24,124 nucleotides of DNA, from the NCBI GenBank assembly GCA_029932895.1, contig JAOZPF010000007.1, positions 1 to 24,124 of the forward strand, in the 5' to 3' direction. This DNA comes from Anaerolineae bacterium (lineage in GTDB: Bacteria; Chloroflexota; Anaerolineae; B4-G1; DUEL01). Made by a program: the position numbers and the translations under genes. Shown here piece after piece: positions 1 through 7,882 of the stretch. The notes beneath the pieces were generated by a model. That model was not told where the DNA came from and did no database searches. It was given only the letters and a program-made list of their open reading frames with translations. The stretch's first letter is position 1; each line of letters begins with the position of its first letter.

Positions 1-57
1 CATATGGTTCCTGCAAACGCTCATTCCCCTGACCAAAATCCTCTTTACAATCCGGAC

Positions 58-155
58 TGTAGGCTTTAGCCGGGGCACTTGGCCTCCCATTGGAGCCTGG
101 ACTCCTCGACCCGGCTAAAGCCTATATTCCATAGTGACGCCGCGCTACAAGCGCG
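58..155. repeat. Nested palindromes, REP-like intergenic repeat
   Basis: Positions 61-74 (AGGCTTTAGCCGGG) and 110-123 are a perfect 14-bp inverted repeat; pairing continues through 58-60 and 124-126 with one G-T. The 35-nt interval contains smaller self-complementary blocks (CTCC/GGAG). A second hairpin follows at 141-155: CGCGCT, loop ACA, AGCGCG. No convincing gene covers 1-290, and 1-57 and 156-230 show nothing I can identify. The form suits a chromosomal REP-type repeat or a terminator for a gene off the left edge, but there is no T-tract. Membership of a repeat family cannot be shown from one window. Confidence 0.6.
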
Positions 156-234
156 ACCTCCAAGCTACGGACTCCCCGTCTCCCCTGCCGGGCAACCCAC
201 CCCAAAGTGAAATACATCCCCCAAGAACCGGAAC

Positions 235-263
235 TTGCCCCCTCTCGTCTCCGGTGGTAGAAT
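235..263 (+). promoter_or_regulatory. Sigma-70-type promoter of the GNAT gene
   Basis: A -35 TTGCCC (235-240), 17-bp spacer and -10 TAGAAT (258-263) predict a transcript start near 270. The leader is about 20 nt and holds the Shine-Dalgarno CGGAGG (278-283), 7 nt before the GTG start at 291. The -35 matches consensus at 4 of 6 positions and the -10 at 5 of 6. Confidence 0.6.
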
Positions 264-290
264 GAGCTACCCTGAATCGGAGGTAAGTAC

Positions 291-803
291 GTGCACATCC
301 GCAAGGCCCGCGAAAGGGATTTCAAGGCATGCCTGGACCTGGATCACTCTGTCGTCACCGAGTACGCCTGGCGGATGGAGGAGCACGAGAGCGAGGGCAC
401 GATCACGGTCACGTTCCTGCCGGTCCATCTCCCGCGGCAGATTCACCTCTCGTATCCTCGACAGGGGAAGGATTTGGTGGCGGAATGGGAGAACTGTGAT
501 CTCTTTCTGATCGGTATCGACGGCGGCAAGCCCGCCGGCTATGTGACAGCAATTGCGTTTCCCGGCCACGGCCTGGCGTGGGTGGTCGATCTGGTAGTAG
601 ATATACGGTGGCGGCGGCAAGGGGTCGGCAGCCAGCTACTCCGCGAAGCGGCCACCTGGGCATCCGACCAGGGACTACGCCGCCTGGTCCTAGAAGTCCA
701 AACGCGGAACCACCCAGGAGTGTGCTTTAGCCGTGCCCAGGGCATGTCCTTCTGCGGCTTTAACGACCACCACTGGCGGACACGTGACATTGACCTGCGT
801 TGA
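291..803 (+). CDS. GNAT-family N-acetyltransferase
   Basis: This 170-aa protein is predicted to move an acetyl group from acetyl-CoA to an amine; the acceptor is unknown. The acetyl-CoA-binding motif A is clear at residues 108-117 (RRQGVGSQLL), preceded by the hydrophobic strand WVVDLVVD and followed by the strand RRLVLEVQ. Length is typical of a single-domain GNAT. The GTG start at 291 is chosen because CGGAGG lies 7 nt upstream and a promoter sits just before it. The C-terminal block (GVCFSRAQGMSFCGF) fits the usual end of the fold. It vaguely recalls RimI or streptothricin acetyltransferases, but substrate assignment is not supported. A membrane sensor-regulator follows 33 bp downstream on the same strand and may be co-transcribed. 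Confidence 0.85.
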   Translation: MHIRKARERDFKACLDLDHSVVTEYAWRMEEHESEGTITVTFLPVHLPRQIHLSYPRQGKDLVAEWENCDLFLIGIDGGKPAGYVTAIAFPGHGLAWVVDLVVDIRWRRQGVGSQLLREAATWASDQGLRRLVLEVQTRNHPGVCFSRAQGMSFCGFNDHHWRTRDIDLR

Positions 804-836
804 GGTTTTCGACTGTTGGTTAGCTGAATACGGCGT

Positions 837-2780
837 TTGGTCCAGAGTATGGGATGGTTTTTCACAATCGACTGGGTGGGACTGCTCACGCTGATCAATG
901 CGGTCTTTAACTCGGGAATCGTCATTTTTTCGTTCGCGTTCCTGGTATATATCCTCATCTACAGCCCGCGCAGCGATGTGGCGATCTCTTTCTCCGCCCT
1001 CCTCGCCTGTGTCCTCATCGTCTATTTCGTCGACCTCGCTGTAGCGGGAGCGCCGCTGGAGGTCGCTCTGCGCTGGCTGCGTCTCCAGTGGCTCGGCATC
1101 GCCTTTACCCCCGCCGCCTACCTCCACTTTAGCGACGCCCTCCTGCACACGACCAACGACCGCAGTCCCAGCCGCACCATCGCCGTCCGCGCCGCTTACG
1201 GGCTGGGCGGAGTCATCCTCCTGGTCGCAGCCTTCACCGACCTCCTCGTCCGCGACGGCCTGCAGGAGGTCGGGGCCTTCCACCTGCGGCCCGGGCCACT
1301 CTTTGGTCTGTTCTTTCTCTGGTTTGCCTTCGCCGTGTGCTGGGGCGGGGTCAATGTGGTCAGGGCGTGGCTGCGCTGCCTGACCTCCACTTCGCGCCGC
1401 CGGATGACCTACCTGGCCCTGAGCTTTGCCGCGCCAGCGGCTGGCGTCTTTCCCTACCTCCTCATCACCGGCTGGCCACAACGGGTCCCCGGCGCCGCCC
1501 TCTGGCTGCTGCTCGTCATCGGCAACATGGCCGTGGGGGCGATGCTCCTGGTGATGGCCTATACCGTCGCCTTCTTCGGCGTCCTGACCCCCGACCGCGT
1601 GGTCAAACACCGCTTTGTCCGCTTCCTGCTGCGGGGGCCGGCCCAGGCGGTAGCCGTGGTCGTTGTCGTCATCGTCGCCTCCCGCACCGACGACTTTCTC
1701 GGCCTGCCATCATTCCGCCTCACCCTCTTTGGCGTAGTCGTCACGATTCTGCTGGTCCAGTTGGGGGTTGAGTTAGCCAAGCCAATCATTGACCGCCTGC
1801 TCTACCGGCAGGACCGGGAGGAAATCGCCTGGCTCCAGGATATGAGCAATCGCCTGCTGACGACCACCGACCTACACCAGTTCCTGGAGCATGTCCTGAC
1901 CGCGCTGTGCGACCTATTGCGGACGCCCGCCGCTTTCATCGCTGTCCTCGAAGGGCAACAGGCCAGGATCGAGGTGGTCTGCGGCCCTCTGGAACCGGAC
2001 GACGAACTCATTCCCTCCGACGCACTGGGGGCTGCCGCAGAGAAGGACACCTCCTCCCGTCTGTGGTCACACGACTCTTTCTTCGTCTGGGACGGCTACT
2101 GGCTGCTGCCGCTGCGGAGCCGTTCCGGCGGGGCGGTGTTGGGTTTTCTGGGAATGGTAGCCCGCGCGCCGGAGCCCAATCTCTCCGCGGCGGAGAAGGA
2201 GGGGCTGACAATGCTGGTGCGCCAGGCGGAGGCGGCGCTGGAGGACCGCCTGATCCAACAGAGCATATTTGCCGCCCTGGAACACGTGATCCCCCAGATC
2301 GAAGAGATTCAACGCCGCCGCGGGTTGGTCCGCTACGAGGGGCCATCCGCCCTGGCGAAACTGGCCGATCCAGCGGCCGACCCCCAGTTCCAACATTGGG
2401 TCCGCGACGCCCTCTCTCACTACTGGGGAGGCCCCAAACTGACCCACAGCCCACTGCTCAACCTGCGGATCGTGGAAAAGGCCACAGAGGAATATGGCAA
2501 CACCGTCAATGGCCTGCGGGCAGTGCTGCAGCGAGCAATCGAGCGCCTGCGCCCGGAGGGGAACCGCAGCATGACGGCGGCAGAGTGGCTGCTGTACAAC
2601 ATCCTGGAGCTCAAATTCCTCAAGCGCTACCGGGTGCGGGATATTGCGATGCGTCTGGCAATGAGCGAGGCGAACCTGTACCGCAAACAGCGCGTGGCGA
2701 TAGAAGAGGTGGCCCGGATGTTGGCGGAAATGGAGCGGGAGGAACAAGAAGGCGGAAAGGAGGAAAAATCACCAGTTTGA
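837..2780 (+). CDS. Multi-TM sensor with GAF domain and HTH-like C-terminus
   Basis: This 647-aa membrane protein has about nine hydrophobic segments (roughly residues 20-42, 48-70, 80-100, 118-137, 152-172, 190-212, 216-240, 262-282, 290-310). The first seven resemble the N-terminal 7TM region of some histidine kinases. A GAF-like domain follows at about 335-475 (LYRQDREEIAWLQDMSNRLL, then DLHQFLEHVLTALCDLL). No kinase H, N or G box is visible. The last 150 residues are charged and helical, and end in an HTH-like block near 605-630 (VRDIAMRLAMSEANLYRKQ). This suggests a membrane-bound one-component transcription regulator, which is inference. The start is uncertain: TTG 837 or ATG 849, neither with a good ribosome site. 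It may be co-transcribed with the GNAT gene. Its TGA stop lies inside the -35 box of the next transcription unit. Confidence 0.75.
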   Translation: MVQSMGWFFTIDWVGLLTLINAVFNSGIVIFSFAFLVYILIYSPRSDVAISFSALLACVLIVYFVDLAVAGAPLEVALRWLRLQWLGIAFTPAAYLHFSDALLHTTNDRSPSRTIAVRAAYGLGGVILLVAAFTDLLVRDGLQEVGAFHLRPGPLFGLFFLWFAFAVCWGGVNVVRAWLRCLTSTSRRRMTYLALSFAAPAAGVFPYLLITGWPQRVPGAALWLLLVIGNMAVGAMLLVMAYTVAFFGVLTPDRVVKHRFVRFLLRGPAQAVAVVVVVIVASRTDDFLGLPSFRLTLFGVVVTILLVQLGVELAKPIIDRLLYRQDREEIAWLQDMSNRLLTTTDLHQFLEHVLTALCDLLRTPAAFIAVLEGQQARIEVVCGPLEPDDELIPSDALGAAAEKDTSSRLWSHDSFFVWDGYWLLPLRSRSGGAVLGFLGMVARAPEPNLSAAEKEGLTMLVRQAEAALEDRLIQQSIFAALEHVIPQIEEIQRRRGLVRYEGPSALAKLADPAADPQFQHWVRDALSHYWGGPKLTHSPLLNLRIVEKATEEYGNTVNGLRAVLQRAIERLRPEGNRSMTAAEWLLYNILELKFLKRYRVRDIAMRLAMSEANLYRKQRVAIEEVARMLAEMEREEQEGGKEEKSPV

Positions 2781-2805
2781 CACAAGGTCACCAGACACAT
2801 ATAAT
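2777..2805 (+). promoter_or_regulatory. Perfect consensus sigma-70 promoter for S1 protein-ftsK
   Basis: TTGACA (2777-2782), a 17-bp spacer and TATAAT (2800-2805) match the vegetative consensus at all 12 positions with optimal spacing. The stop codon of the upstream sensor gene (2778-2780) lies inside the -35. Transcription should begin near 2812, leaving a leader of about 60 nt before the S1-protein start at 2872. Confidence 0.85.
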
Positions 2806-2871
2806 CGCGTCGGTTCGATGACCTGGGCTGAGCAAAAGGTCTGTTCACGTTCTTTTTCGAGGTGGATGATG

Positions 2872-3912
2872 ATGGTCGAATATGTACCTGGCGCTGAACC
2901 GTGGAGTGAGGAATATTGGCGGGCGTTGATGGAGCAGGGAGAACAGAGTCCGGCGCCGGCTCCCCCGCCAGATTCGGGGGCAGTTTGGATGGGATTGGGC
3001 ATGATGGTGGGCCAGCCGGCGTCTGTGTCTCAGCCCCCACCGTCAAACGGCAAGTGGGAAGCCGCACTTGAGGCGATGGAAGAGGCCGCCGTCCTGCATC
3101 TGGATGTGGTCAACCACAACCGGGGCGGCCTCCTGGTCGAGTGGAACGGGCTGCAGGGGTTCGTTCCCGTCTCCCACCTGATGGATTTTCCGCCCTACCT
3201 GGACGAGAGGCAGCGGGCGCAAGAGTTGAAGAATCGGGTAGGGCAGACGCTGCATTTGCGGATAATCGAGGTGGACCCACAGCGGAGACGGCTGGTGCTC
3301 TCCGAACGAGCCACCTCCTTTGACGAGGCACACCGCAGAGAACTGCTGGACAGCCTACAGCCGGGCGATGTCCGCCGCGGTCACGTGACCAACATCTGCT
3401 CCTTCGGCGCTTTCATCGACCTGGGGGGAGTGGAGGGGCTGGTGCATGTCTCCGAAATCTCCTGGGGACGGGTAGAACATCCCTCCGCCGTCCTGCACCC
3501 GGGGCAGGAAGTGGTGGTCTCTGTCCTCAACATAGATAAGGAACGAGGGCGGGTAGGGCTGAGCATCAAACGGACCCTGCCAGATCCCTGGCGCGGCATT
3601 GAGAAACGGTACCACATCGACCAAATTATCGAGGGCACTATCACCAACGTGGTCGATTTTGGAGCCTTCGCCGAGGTCGAGGAAGGAGTGGAAGGGCTGA
3701 TCCACGTCTCCGAACTGGCCGATGGGCATTTCCTCCACCCCCGTAACGTCGTGCAAAAGGGGCAACGGATGCGCATGCGGGTGGTCAGCGTAGATAGCAC
3801 CCGCCGACGGCTGGGCCTAAGCCTGCGGCGGGTACCCCAGCCCAGCAAACCGGCCTTCCCCGCAAGCGACGAACAGGCAGGAGCACAGGATGGCACGACG
3901 CACCAGCCGTAA
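2872..3912 (+). CDS. S1 RNA-binding domain protein (ribosomal S1-like)
   Basis: This 346-aa protein has three consecutive S1 (OB-fold) RNA-binding domains after an N-terminal acidic/Pro-rich segment. The second and third are canonical, with signatures FGAFIDLGGVEGLVHVSE and FGAFAEVEEGVEGLIHVSE. The first is more divergent (GLLVEWNGLQGFVPVSHL). It probably acts as a short ribosomal protein S1 equivalent or another mRNA-binding translation factor; E. coli S1 has six such domains, so calling it rpsA is not secure. The frame stays open back to ATG 2818, but that is only about 6 nt after the predicted transcript start. ATG 2872 has GAGGTGG (2859-2865) 6 nt upstream; ATG 2866 and 2869 are closer alternatives. 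The 3' end overlaps ftsK by 23 bp, implying one mRNA and coupled translation. Confidence 0.85.
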   Translation: MVEYVPGAEPWSEEYWRALMEQGEQSPAPAPPPDSGAVWMGLGMMVGQPASVSQPPPSNGKWEAALEAMEEAAVLHLDVVNHNRGGLLVEWNGLQGFVPVSHLMDFPPYLDERQRAQELKNRVGQTLHLRIIEVDPQRRRLVLSERATSFDEAHRRELLDSLQPGDVRRGHVTNICSFGAFIDLGGVEGLVHVSEISWGRVEHPSAVLHPGQEVVVSVLNIDKERGRVGLSIKRTLPDPWRGIEKRYHIDQIIEGTITNVVDFGAFAEVEEGVEGLIHVSELADGHFLHPRNVVQKGQRMRMRVVSVDSTRRRLGLSLRRVPQPSKPAFPASDEQAGAQDGTTHQP

Positions 3913-6130
3913 GCAGACACTGGCCCGCTCCCAGCGCAAGGAGCCACAGACCCACTGGTGGAGCTGGATGACGAGCCCCCTGGCCCAACAGACGCTGGCG
4001 GTGCTGCTCATCGTCCTGGCCCTGGTGACACTGCTGGGGCTGACCAACCTCCCCTTTACCTCTGGTTATCTGATCGACGCCTGGGTGGGCGCTGTGCGCT
4101 TTCTCTTTGGCTGGGGCATCATCCCCGTCGCCACCGCCATCGGCGTGACCGGCATCCTGATCCTCCTCCACCACCTGGACCGTCCCGTCACTTTGCGCTG
4201 GCGGCCGATTGTAGGGCTGGAGCTATTGTTCTTTAGCCTCTTGGGGCTGACCCACCTCCTCATCGGTCAGGCCGACCCCTGGGGGTTGGTCGAGAGCGGT
4301 TGGGGCGGCGGGCTGATCGGCTGGGCGATGAGCCACGTGCTCAGCCTCTATGTGGGCGCGCCGATCACCGGCCTCTTGTTCCTGGTGGCGCTCGTGGTCG
4401 GCATAGCATTCGGCTTCGACCTGACCTGGCAAGATGGCCTGGGGTGGATTCGTCGGGCCAGAGCGGGCCGGCAGCGGCCCCAGGCTCGCCCCGCCCCCCC
4501 ACCCTCACCTGCTGTTCCCTCCCGCCAGCACGCCGCCCGGCGGACGGTGCGGAGAACCGCCGAGCAGCCTGCCCCCCCTCCCCCACCAGCGACCAGGCCG
4601 GCCCCCGCCCGCCCGGTCGCCACATCCCCCACCAAGCCCGAGCCGATTCCCCTTGCCGCCGCCGTGGAATTGGGCGAGCTCCAGTTTCCGTCCCTGGACC
4701 TGTTGGCGGAGGCGGAGGAACCGGGCCTCTCCGACGCGGAGGTGCGGGAAAAGAGCCGCATCATCCGCGAAACGCTCTCCCAGTTCGGCCTGCCGGTGGA
4801 GGTGGTGGAGGTGCGCCGCGGGCCAACCGTGACCCAGTTTGGTATCGCCCCCGGCTTTACCGAGCGGGCGGGACCAAACGGTCAGCGCCGCCGGCACAAG
4901 GTGCGGGTCAGCCAGATCGCCTCGCTGGCGGACGACCTGGCCCTCGCTCTGGCCGCCCCCTCCCTGCGCGTCGAGGCTCCGGTGCCAGGCCGCTCCGTAG
5001 TGGGCATTGAGGTGCCCAACGAAGAGATCGGCCTGGTCACTCTGCGCGCCGTGATGGAAAGCGACGTCTTCAAAGCAATGCACACGCCCCTAGCCATCGC
5101 CCTGGGAGAGGACGTAGCGGGAAGCCCCGTCGTGACCGACCTGGGGCTGATGCCACACCTGCTCATCGCCGGCACAACGGGGTCAGGCAAGTCGGTCTGC
5201 ATCAAGGCGATGGCGACCTGCCTGGCACTGACGAACCGGCCCGACGAGCTGCGGTTTGTGATGATCGACCCCAAAATGGTCGAACTGGTCCGCTTCAACG
5301 GGCTCCCGCACCTCCTGGGTCACACCGAGGTCGAATTGGAGCGCATCACCCGCGTGCTGCGGTGGGTGGCCCAGGAGATGGACGGGCGGTACAAGAAATT
5401 TGCCGCCATCAGCGCCCGCAACCTAGATGATTACAACAACAAAGTGAACCGGCGCAGCCCAGAGAAGCGGCTGCCCCGCATCATCGTCTTTATCGACGAG
5501 TTGGCGGACCTGATGATGCTGGCACCGGAGGAGACGGAGAGAACGATCTGCCGTATCGCCCAGATGGCCCGCGCCACGGGCATACACCTGGTGGTCGCCA
5601 CGCAGCGGCCCAGCACCGATGTGGTGACGGGACTCATCAAGGCCAACTTCCCGGCCCGAATCTCCTTCGCTACCGCCAGTCAGATCGACTCCCGAGTCAT
5701 CCTCGATATGCCAGGAGCTGAGACCCTGCTGGGCCGGGGAGACATGCTCTACCTGGCAGCCGACGCCGGTTACCCGGTCCGGGTGCAGGGTTGCTTTGTC
5801 TCCGAGAACGAGGTCGAGCGGATCGTCTCCTTCTGGCGGGCGCAGACCCCCCAGTGGAGCTCGGAACCGCCCTGGGAACAGATGATGCACGGACCGGCAG
5901 GCGGGGAAGGCACCACCTCCACCGGCGGGGAGGAGGACGAGCTTTTGCAACAGGCAATCCAGCTACTGCAAAAGCGCCAGACCGTCTCCGCCTCCTACCT
6001 GCAACGCCGGCTACGCATCGGCTACCCCCGCGCGGCCCGGCTGATGGAAGAACTGGAGGGAATGGGGCTGGTGGGTCCACCAGAAGCCGCCGGCCGACCA
6101 CGCCGAGTCATCGGCGGCGAGGGTGACTGA
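3890..6130 (+). CDS. ftsK: FtsK/SpoIIIE-type DNA translocase
   Basis: This 746-aa ATP-driven DNA pump moves chromosome ends through the division septum and delivers them to dimer resolution. The N-terminal 180 residues hold four or five TM segments (about 34-55, 67-95, 102-124, 138-178). A Pro/Ala/Arg-rich cytoplasmic linker follows (about 190-250), then the translocase motor. Walker A (GTTGSGKS) is near residue 427 and Walker B (IIVFIDELADLMM) near 531-543. The C-terminal winged-helix gamma domain, which reads polar DNA sequences, is visible at about 685-743 (ASYLQRRLRIGYPRAARLMEELE). The size is like SpoIIIE rather than the 1,300-aa E. coli FtsK. The ATG at 3890 overlaps the end of the S1-protein gene, so both are read from the promoter at 2777. 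Confidence 0.95.
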   Translation: MARRTSRKQTLARSQRKEPQTHWWSWMTSPLAQQTLAVLLIVLALVTLLGLTNLPFTSGYLIDAWVGAVRFLFGWGIIPVATAIGVTGILILLHHLDRPVTLRWRPIVGLELLFFSLLGLTHLLIGQADPWGLVESGWGGGLIGWAMSHVLSLYVGAPITGLLFLVALVVGIAFGFDLTWQDGLGWIRRARAGRQRPQARPAPPPSPAVPSRQHAARRTVRRTAEQPAPPPPPATRPAPARPVATSPTKPEPIPLAAAVELGELQFPSLDLLAEAEEPGLSDAEVREKSRIIRETLSQFGLPVEVVEVRRGPTVTQFGIAPGFTERAGPNGQRRRHKVRVSQIASLADDLALALAAPSLRVEAPVPGRSVVGIEVPNEEIGLVTLRAVMESDVFKAMHTPLAIALGEDVAGSPVVTDLGLMPHLLIAGTTGSGKSVCIKAMATCLALTNRPDELRFVMIDPKMVELVRFNGLPHLLGHTEVELERITRVLRWVAQEMDGRYKKFAAISARNLDDYNNKVNRRSPEKRLPRIIVFIDELADLMMLAPEETERTICRIAQMARATGIHLVVATQRPSTDVVTGLIKANFPARISFATASQIDSRVILDMPGAETLLGRGDMLYLAADAGYPVRVQGCFVSENEVERIVSFWRAQTPQWSSEPPWEQMMHGPAGGEGTTSTGGEEDELLQQAIQLLQKRQTVSASYLQRRLRIGYPRAARLMEELEGMGLVGPPEAAGRPRRVIGGEGD

Positions 6131-6161
6131 CCCCGCCATCGCTCCACCAGCAACGTTGCCC

Positions 6162-6194
6162 TAGCTCTGGCGGACAGCCCGACCGTCAGAGCTA
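6162..6194. terminator. Hairpin between convergent ftsK and membrane-protein gene
   Basis: TAGCTCTGGCGG (6162-6173) and CCGTCAGAGCTA (6183-6194) form a 12-bp stem, 11 Watson-Crick pairs plus one G-T, with a 9-nt loop. It lies 31 bp after the ftsK stop and 12 bp beyond the end of the convergent 85-aa gene, so it could end transcription from both sides. Neither side has a T-tract, so intrinsic termination would be non-classical or Rho-assisted. Confidence 0.55.
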
Positions 6195-6205
6195 TGATTG
6201 TGTGG

Positions 6206-6463
6206 CTAGGACTTGCGCAGCAGAACAGCCCGGTAGATCAGGTAGACGACGACGAGGATGACGACGACGATGACAAAGATGATCAGGCTGGGCTTGAGCG
6301 CAAAGGACCACAACAAGGAGCCGCCTCGCCCCATGTTCACCACGTAGAGAATGGCCAAGGGGATGGCAAAGGAAAAGATGCTCACGACAAAGAACCAGAA
6401 ACGCAGCACGCTCAGCTTTTTCTCTTCTGGTGTGTCGTACTCCTGTCTCTGGAAGAGTTTCAT
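6206..6463 (-). CDS. Small two-TM membrane protein, function unknown
   Basis: This 85-aa protein has a charged N-terminus (KLFQRQEYDTPEEKKLS), a TM helix at about 21-43 (FWFFVVSIFSFAIPLAILYVV), a short loop, a second strongly hydrophobic helix at about 54-77 and a basic tail (LLRKS). I recognise no family. An in-frame ATG exists at 6487, but the ATG at 6463 is preferred because AGGAGG (6469-6474) lies 5 nt upstream of it. It has its own promoter (6535-6562), separating it from the secreted peptidase-like gene upstream. It converges on ftsK, with a hairpin between them. The reading frame, ribosome site and promoter together make it a credible gene, not a shadow. Confidence 0.75.
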   Translation of the reverse strand: MKLFQRQEYDTPEEKKLSVLRFWFFVVSIFSFAIPLAILYVVNMGRGGSLLWSFALKPSLIIFVIVVVILVVVYLIYRAVLLRKS

Positions 6464-6534
6464 GATGACCTCCTTATCGATGGCCAAACCAAAAAACAGC
6501 GGGATAGCACCGCAGACGTCACCGTCTCTCCTAC

Positions 6535-6562
6535 ATTATACTCATCTGCCGCGTATTGCCAA
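6535..6562 (-). promoter_or_regulatory. Sigma-70-type promoter of the 85-aa membrane protein
   Basis: On the minus strand, TTGGCA (6557-6562), a 16-bp spacer and TATAAT (6535-6540) give 11 of 12 consensus matches. Predicted start is near 6529, with a leader of about 65 nt. The rest of the 6464-6622 gap holds a weak hairpin (6585-6598, CAGTT/AACTG) that could close the upstream transcript; nothing else is seen. Confidence 0.7.
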
Positions 6563-6622
6563 ATAAGCAAACTGACCACCCCGACAGTTTCTGAACTGGG
6601 AGGCAGAAAAACACAAGCTGTA

Positions 6623-7870
6623 TCACTCGCGAACCTGCAACACCAACGGAAGATACAGGTCACGGATCGGGGAATCGATCACATACAGACTCAGATTCAC
6701 CCGATGAGGGGAATCGTCCACCTCGGAAGGGAGAACGACGGTCACGGTCAACGCGCCGGAATAGACCGCCACGGTGGTCGTGTCAAAGGCGGTAGGCACC
6801 ACCTGGAGCGCATCTGGCGTGGTTCCGCTGAGGACCGTCGTGGTGAACCACGTCCCCGTCGTGGCGACGGTCCAGGTCAACACATCGTCGCTGCCCACAT
6901 TGGCCGGCGCCAGCCAGAAGGAGAGGGGCACCTGCCGCTGCTGGGGGATGCTGTAGATAAAGTGGACAGCATCGGGCAGGTTGCCCAAAGCAGGAGATGA
7001 CGGCACAAAGACATACCCCGGTATGCCGACAAAGGATAAATACCAGTGCCCTGGAGTCCCATCCAGCCAGAGGTTGTAGCCCGGCTCAGGGTAGGAGAGG
7101 GCGACAAAGTTGGCCGCGGAATACTCCCACCTTTCCCGGAACGTGTCACCCATCGTATACCCAGAGAGAATCAGGTCCACCGTCCGCGCGGCCGAGTTGT
7201 AATAGTTGTCGGCGAAGTAGGCCTGCATGCCGATGTCGATGAACGGATCAGCGTACATCTCCACCCGCCTTCTGGCCTCACTCTGTGGCAAGTCGGAAGG
7301 GTCGCCTGCCGCACTGCCGGCCGAGAAACAGGCGTGGCTAAAAATGACAAAGCTTTGCGAGGCCATGACGCCATCCAGATCATTCCGTATCTGGTTGGGG
7401 GAGACGAACTGCCCGTTGCCGAGGTAGAAGCCACCCACCCAATCGGGGTACGGCATACTCCCGCCGTAGACGCCGTGGCCCATATAGAGCAAGAACTGCG
7501 CCCCTTGCGCAGCGGCCACGATGTCGGCCCACGTGAAGCTGGTCTCGCCATAGTAGAACCTGGTGACCGCGACGTCATATCCCTGCAGCGTGGTCACCGC
7601 GGCATCCATATCATCCTCGTAGCTTGCGGTAAAGCTCCCCACATCCCCCACGATGGCGACCGCCTTGAGGCCGCCCGCCGCGGCCTCGGGCGGCAGGGCC
7701 GTCTCGACCGCAGGGGGCACATGGTCATCAGGATAGCGGATCGCGCCAGAGAGCGACCGGGGCGGCGGTGTGGGGGTGGAAGCCAGCGCGCCGTACAGCG
7801 GCAGCCCACACACCGTCAATGCGACCAGGAACAGCAAGAGAAACCGCTTCTCTCGACTCATTTTGCCCAT
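6623..7870 (-). CDS. Secreted clan CD (caspase-fold) peptidase-like protein
   Basis: This 415-aa exported protein is a candidate cysteine peptidase. A signal peptide covers residues 1-30 (basic RE-KR, hydrophobic core, likely cleavage after ALA30), followed by a Pro/Thr stretch. Two motifs match the clan CD catalytic pair: a hydrophobic strand ending in GHG (QFLLYMGHG, His132) and one ending in HAC (SFVIFSHACFSAG, Cys181). This arrangement is shared by caspases, legumains and gingipains. The last 120 residues look like a BACON/Ig-like beta domain (TWTVATTGTW, then SGALTVTVVLP). The chain ends in LYLPLVLQ, a form I recall at the ends of Chloroflexota secreted proteins. The start may be ATG 7870 or 7861. 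The upstream ABC permease gene ends 12 nt before, so it is probably in that operon. Activity is untested; a non-catalytic caspase fold is possible. Confidence 0.65.
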   Translation of the reverse strand: MGKMSREKRFLLLFLVALTVCGLPLYGALASTPTPPPRSLSGAIRYPDDHVPPAVETALPPEAAAGGLKAVAIVGDVGSFTASYEDDMDAAVTTLQGYDVAVTRFYYGETSFTWADIVAAAQGAQFLLYMGHGVYGGSMPYPDWVGGFYLGNGQFVSPNQIRNDLDGVMASQSFVIFSHACFSAGSAAGDPSDLPQSEARRRVEMYADPFIDIGMQAYFADNYYNSAARTVDLILSGYTMGDTFRERWEYSAANFVALSYPEPGYNLWLDGTPGHWYLSFVGIPGYVFVPSSPALGNLPDAVHFIYSIPQQRQVPLSFWLAPANVGSDDVLTWTVATTGTWFTTTVLSGTTPDALQVVPTAFDTTTVAVYSGALTVTVVLPSEVDDSPHRVNLSLYVIDSPIRDLYLPLVLQVRE

Positions 7871-7882
7871 CCCCTGCTCTTT

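Noticed and set aside
690..1610. Minus-strand frame of 306 codons opposite the sensor
   Set aside because: Hydrophilic low-complexity translation opposite clear TM segments; no start signal.
6194..7000. Acidic + strand frame starting with a run of Asp codons
   Set aside because: The Asp run is the antisense of the Val/Ile-rich TM helix of the 85-aa membrane protein; no independent support.
7805..7815. Possible lipoprotein box (LTVC) in the peptidase signal peptide
   Set aside because: The residue before Cys is Val rather than Ala, Gly or Ser, and an ALA cleavage site follows 9 residues later; ordinary signal peptidase is more likely.
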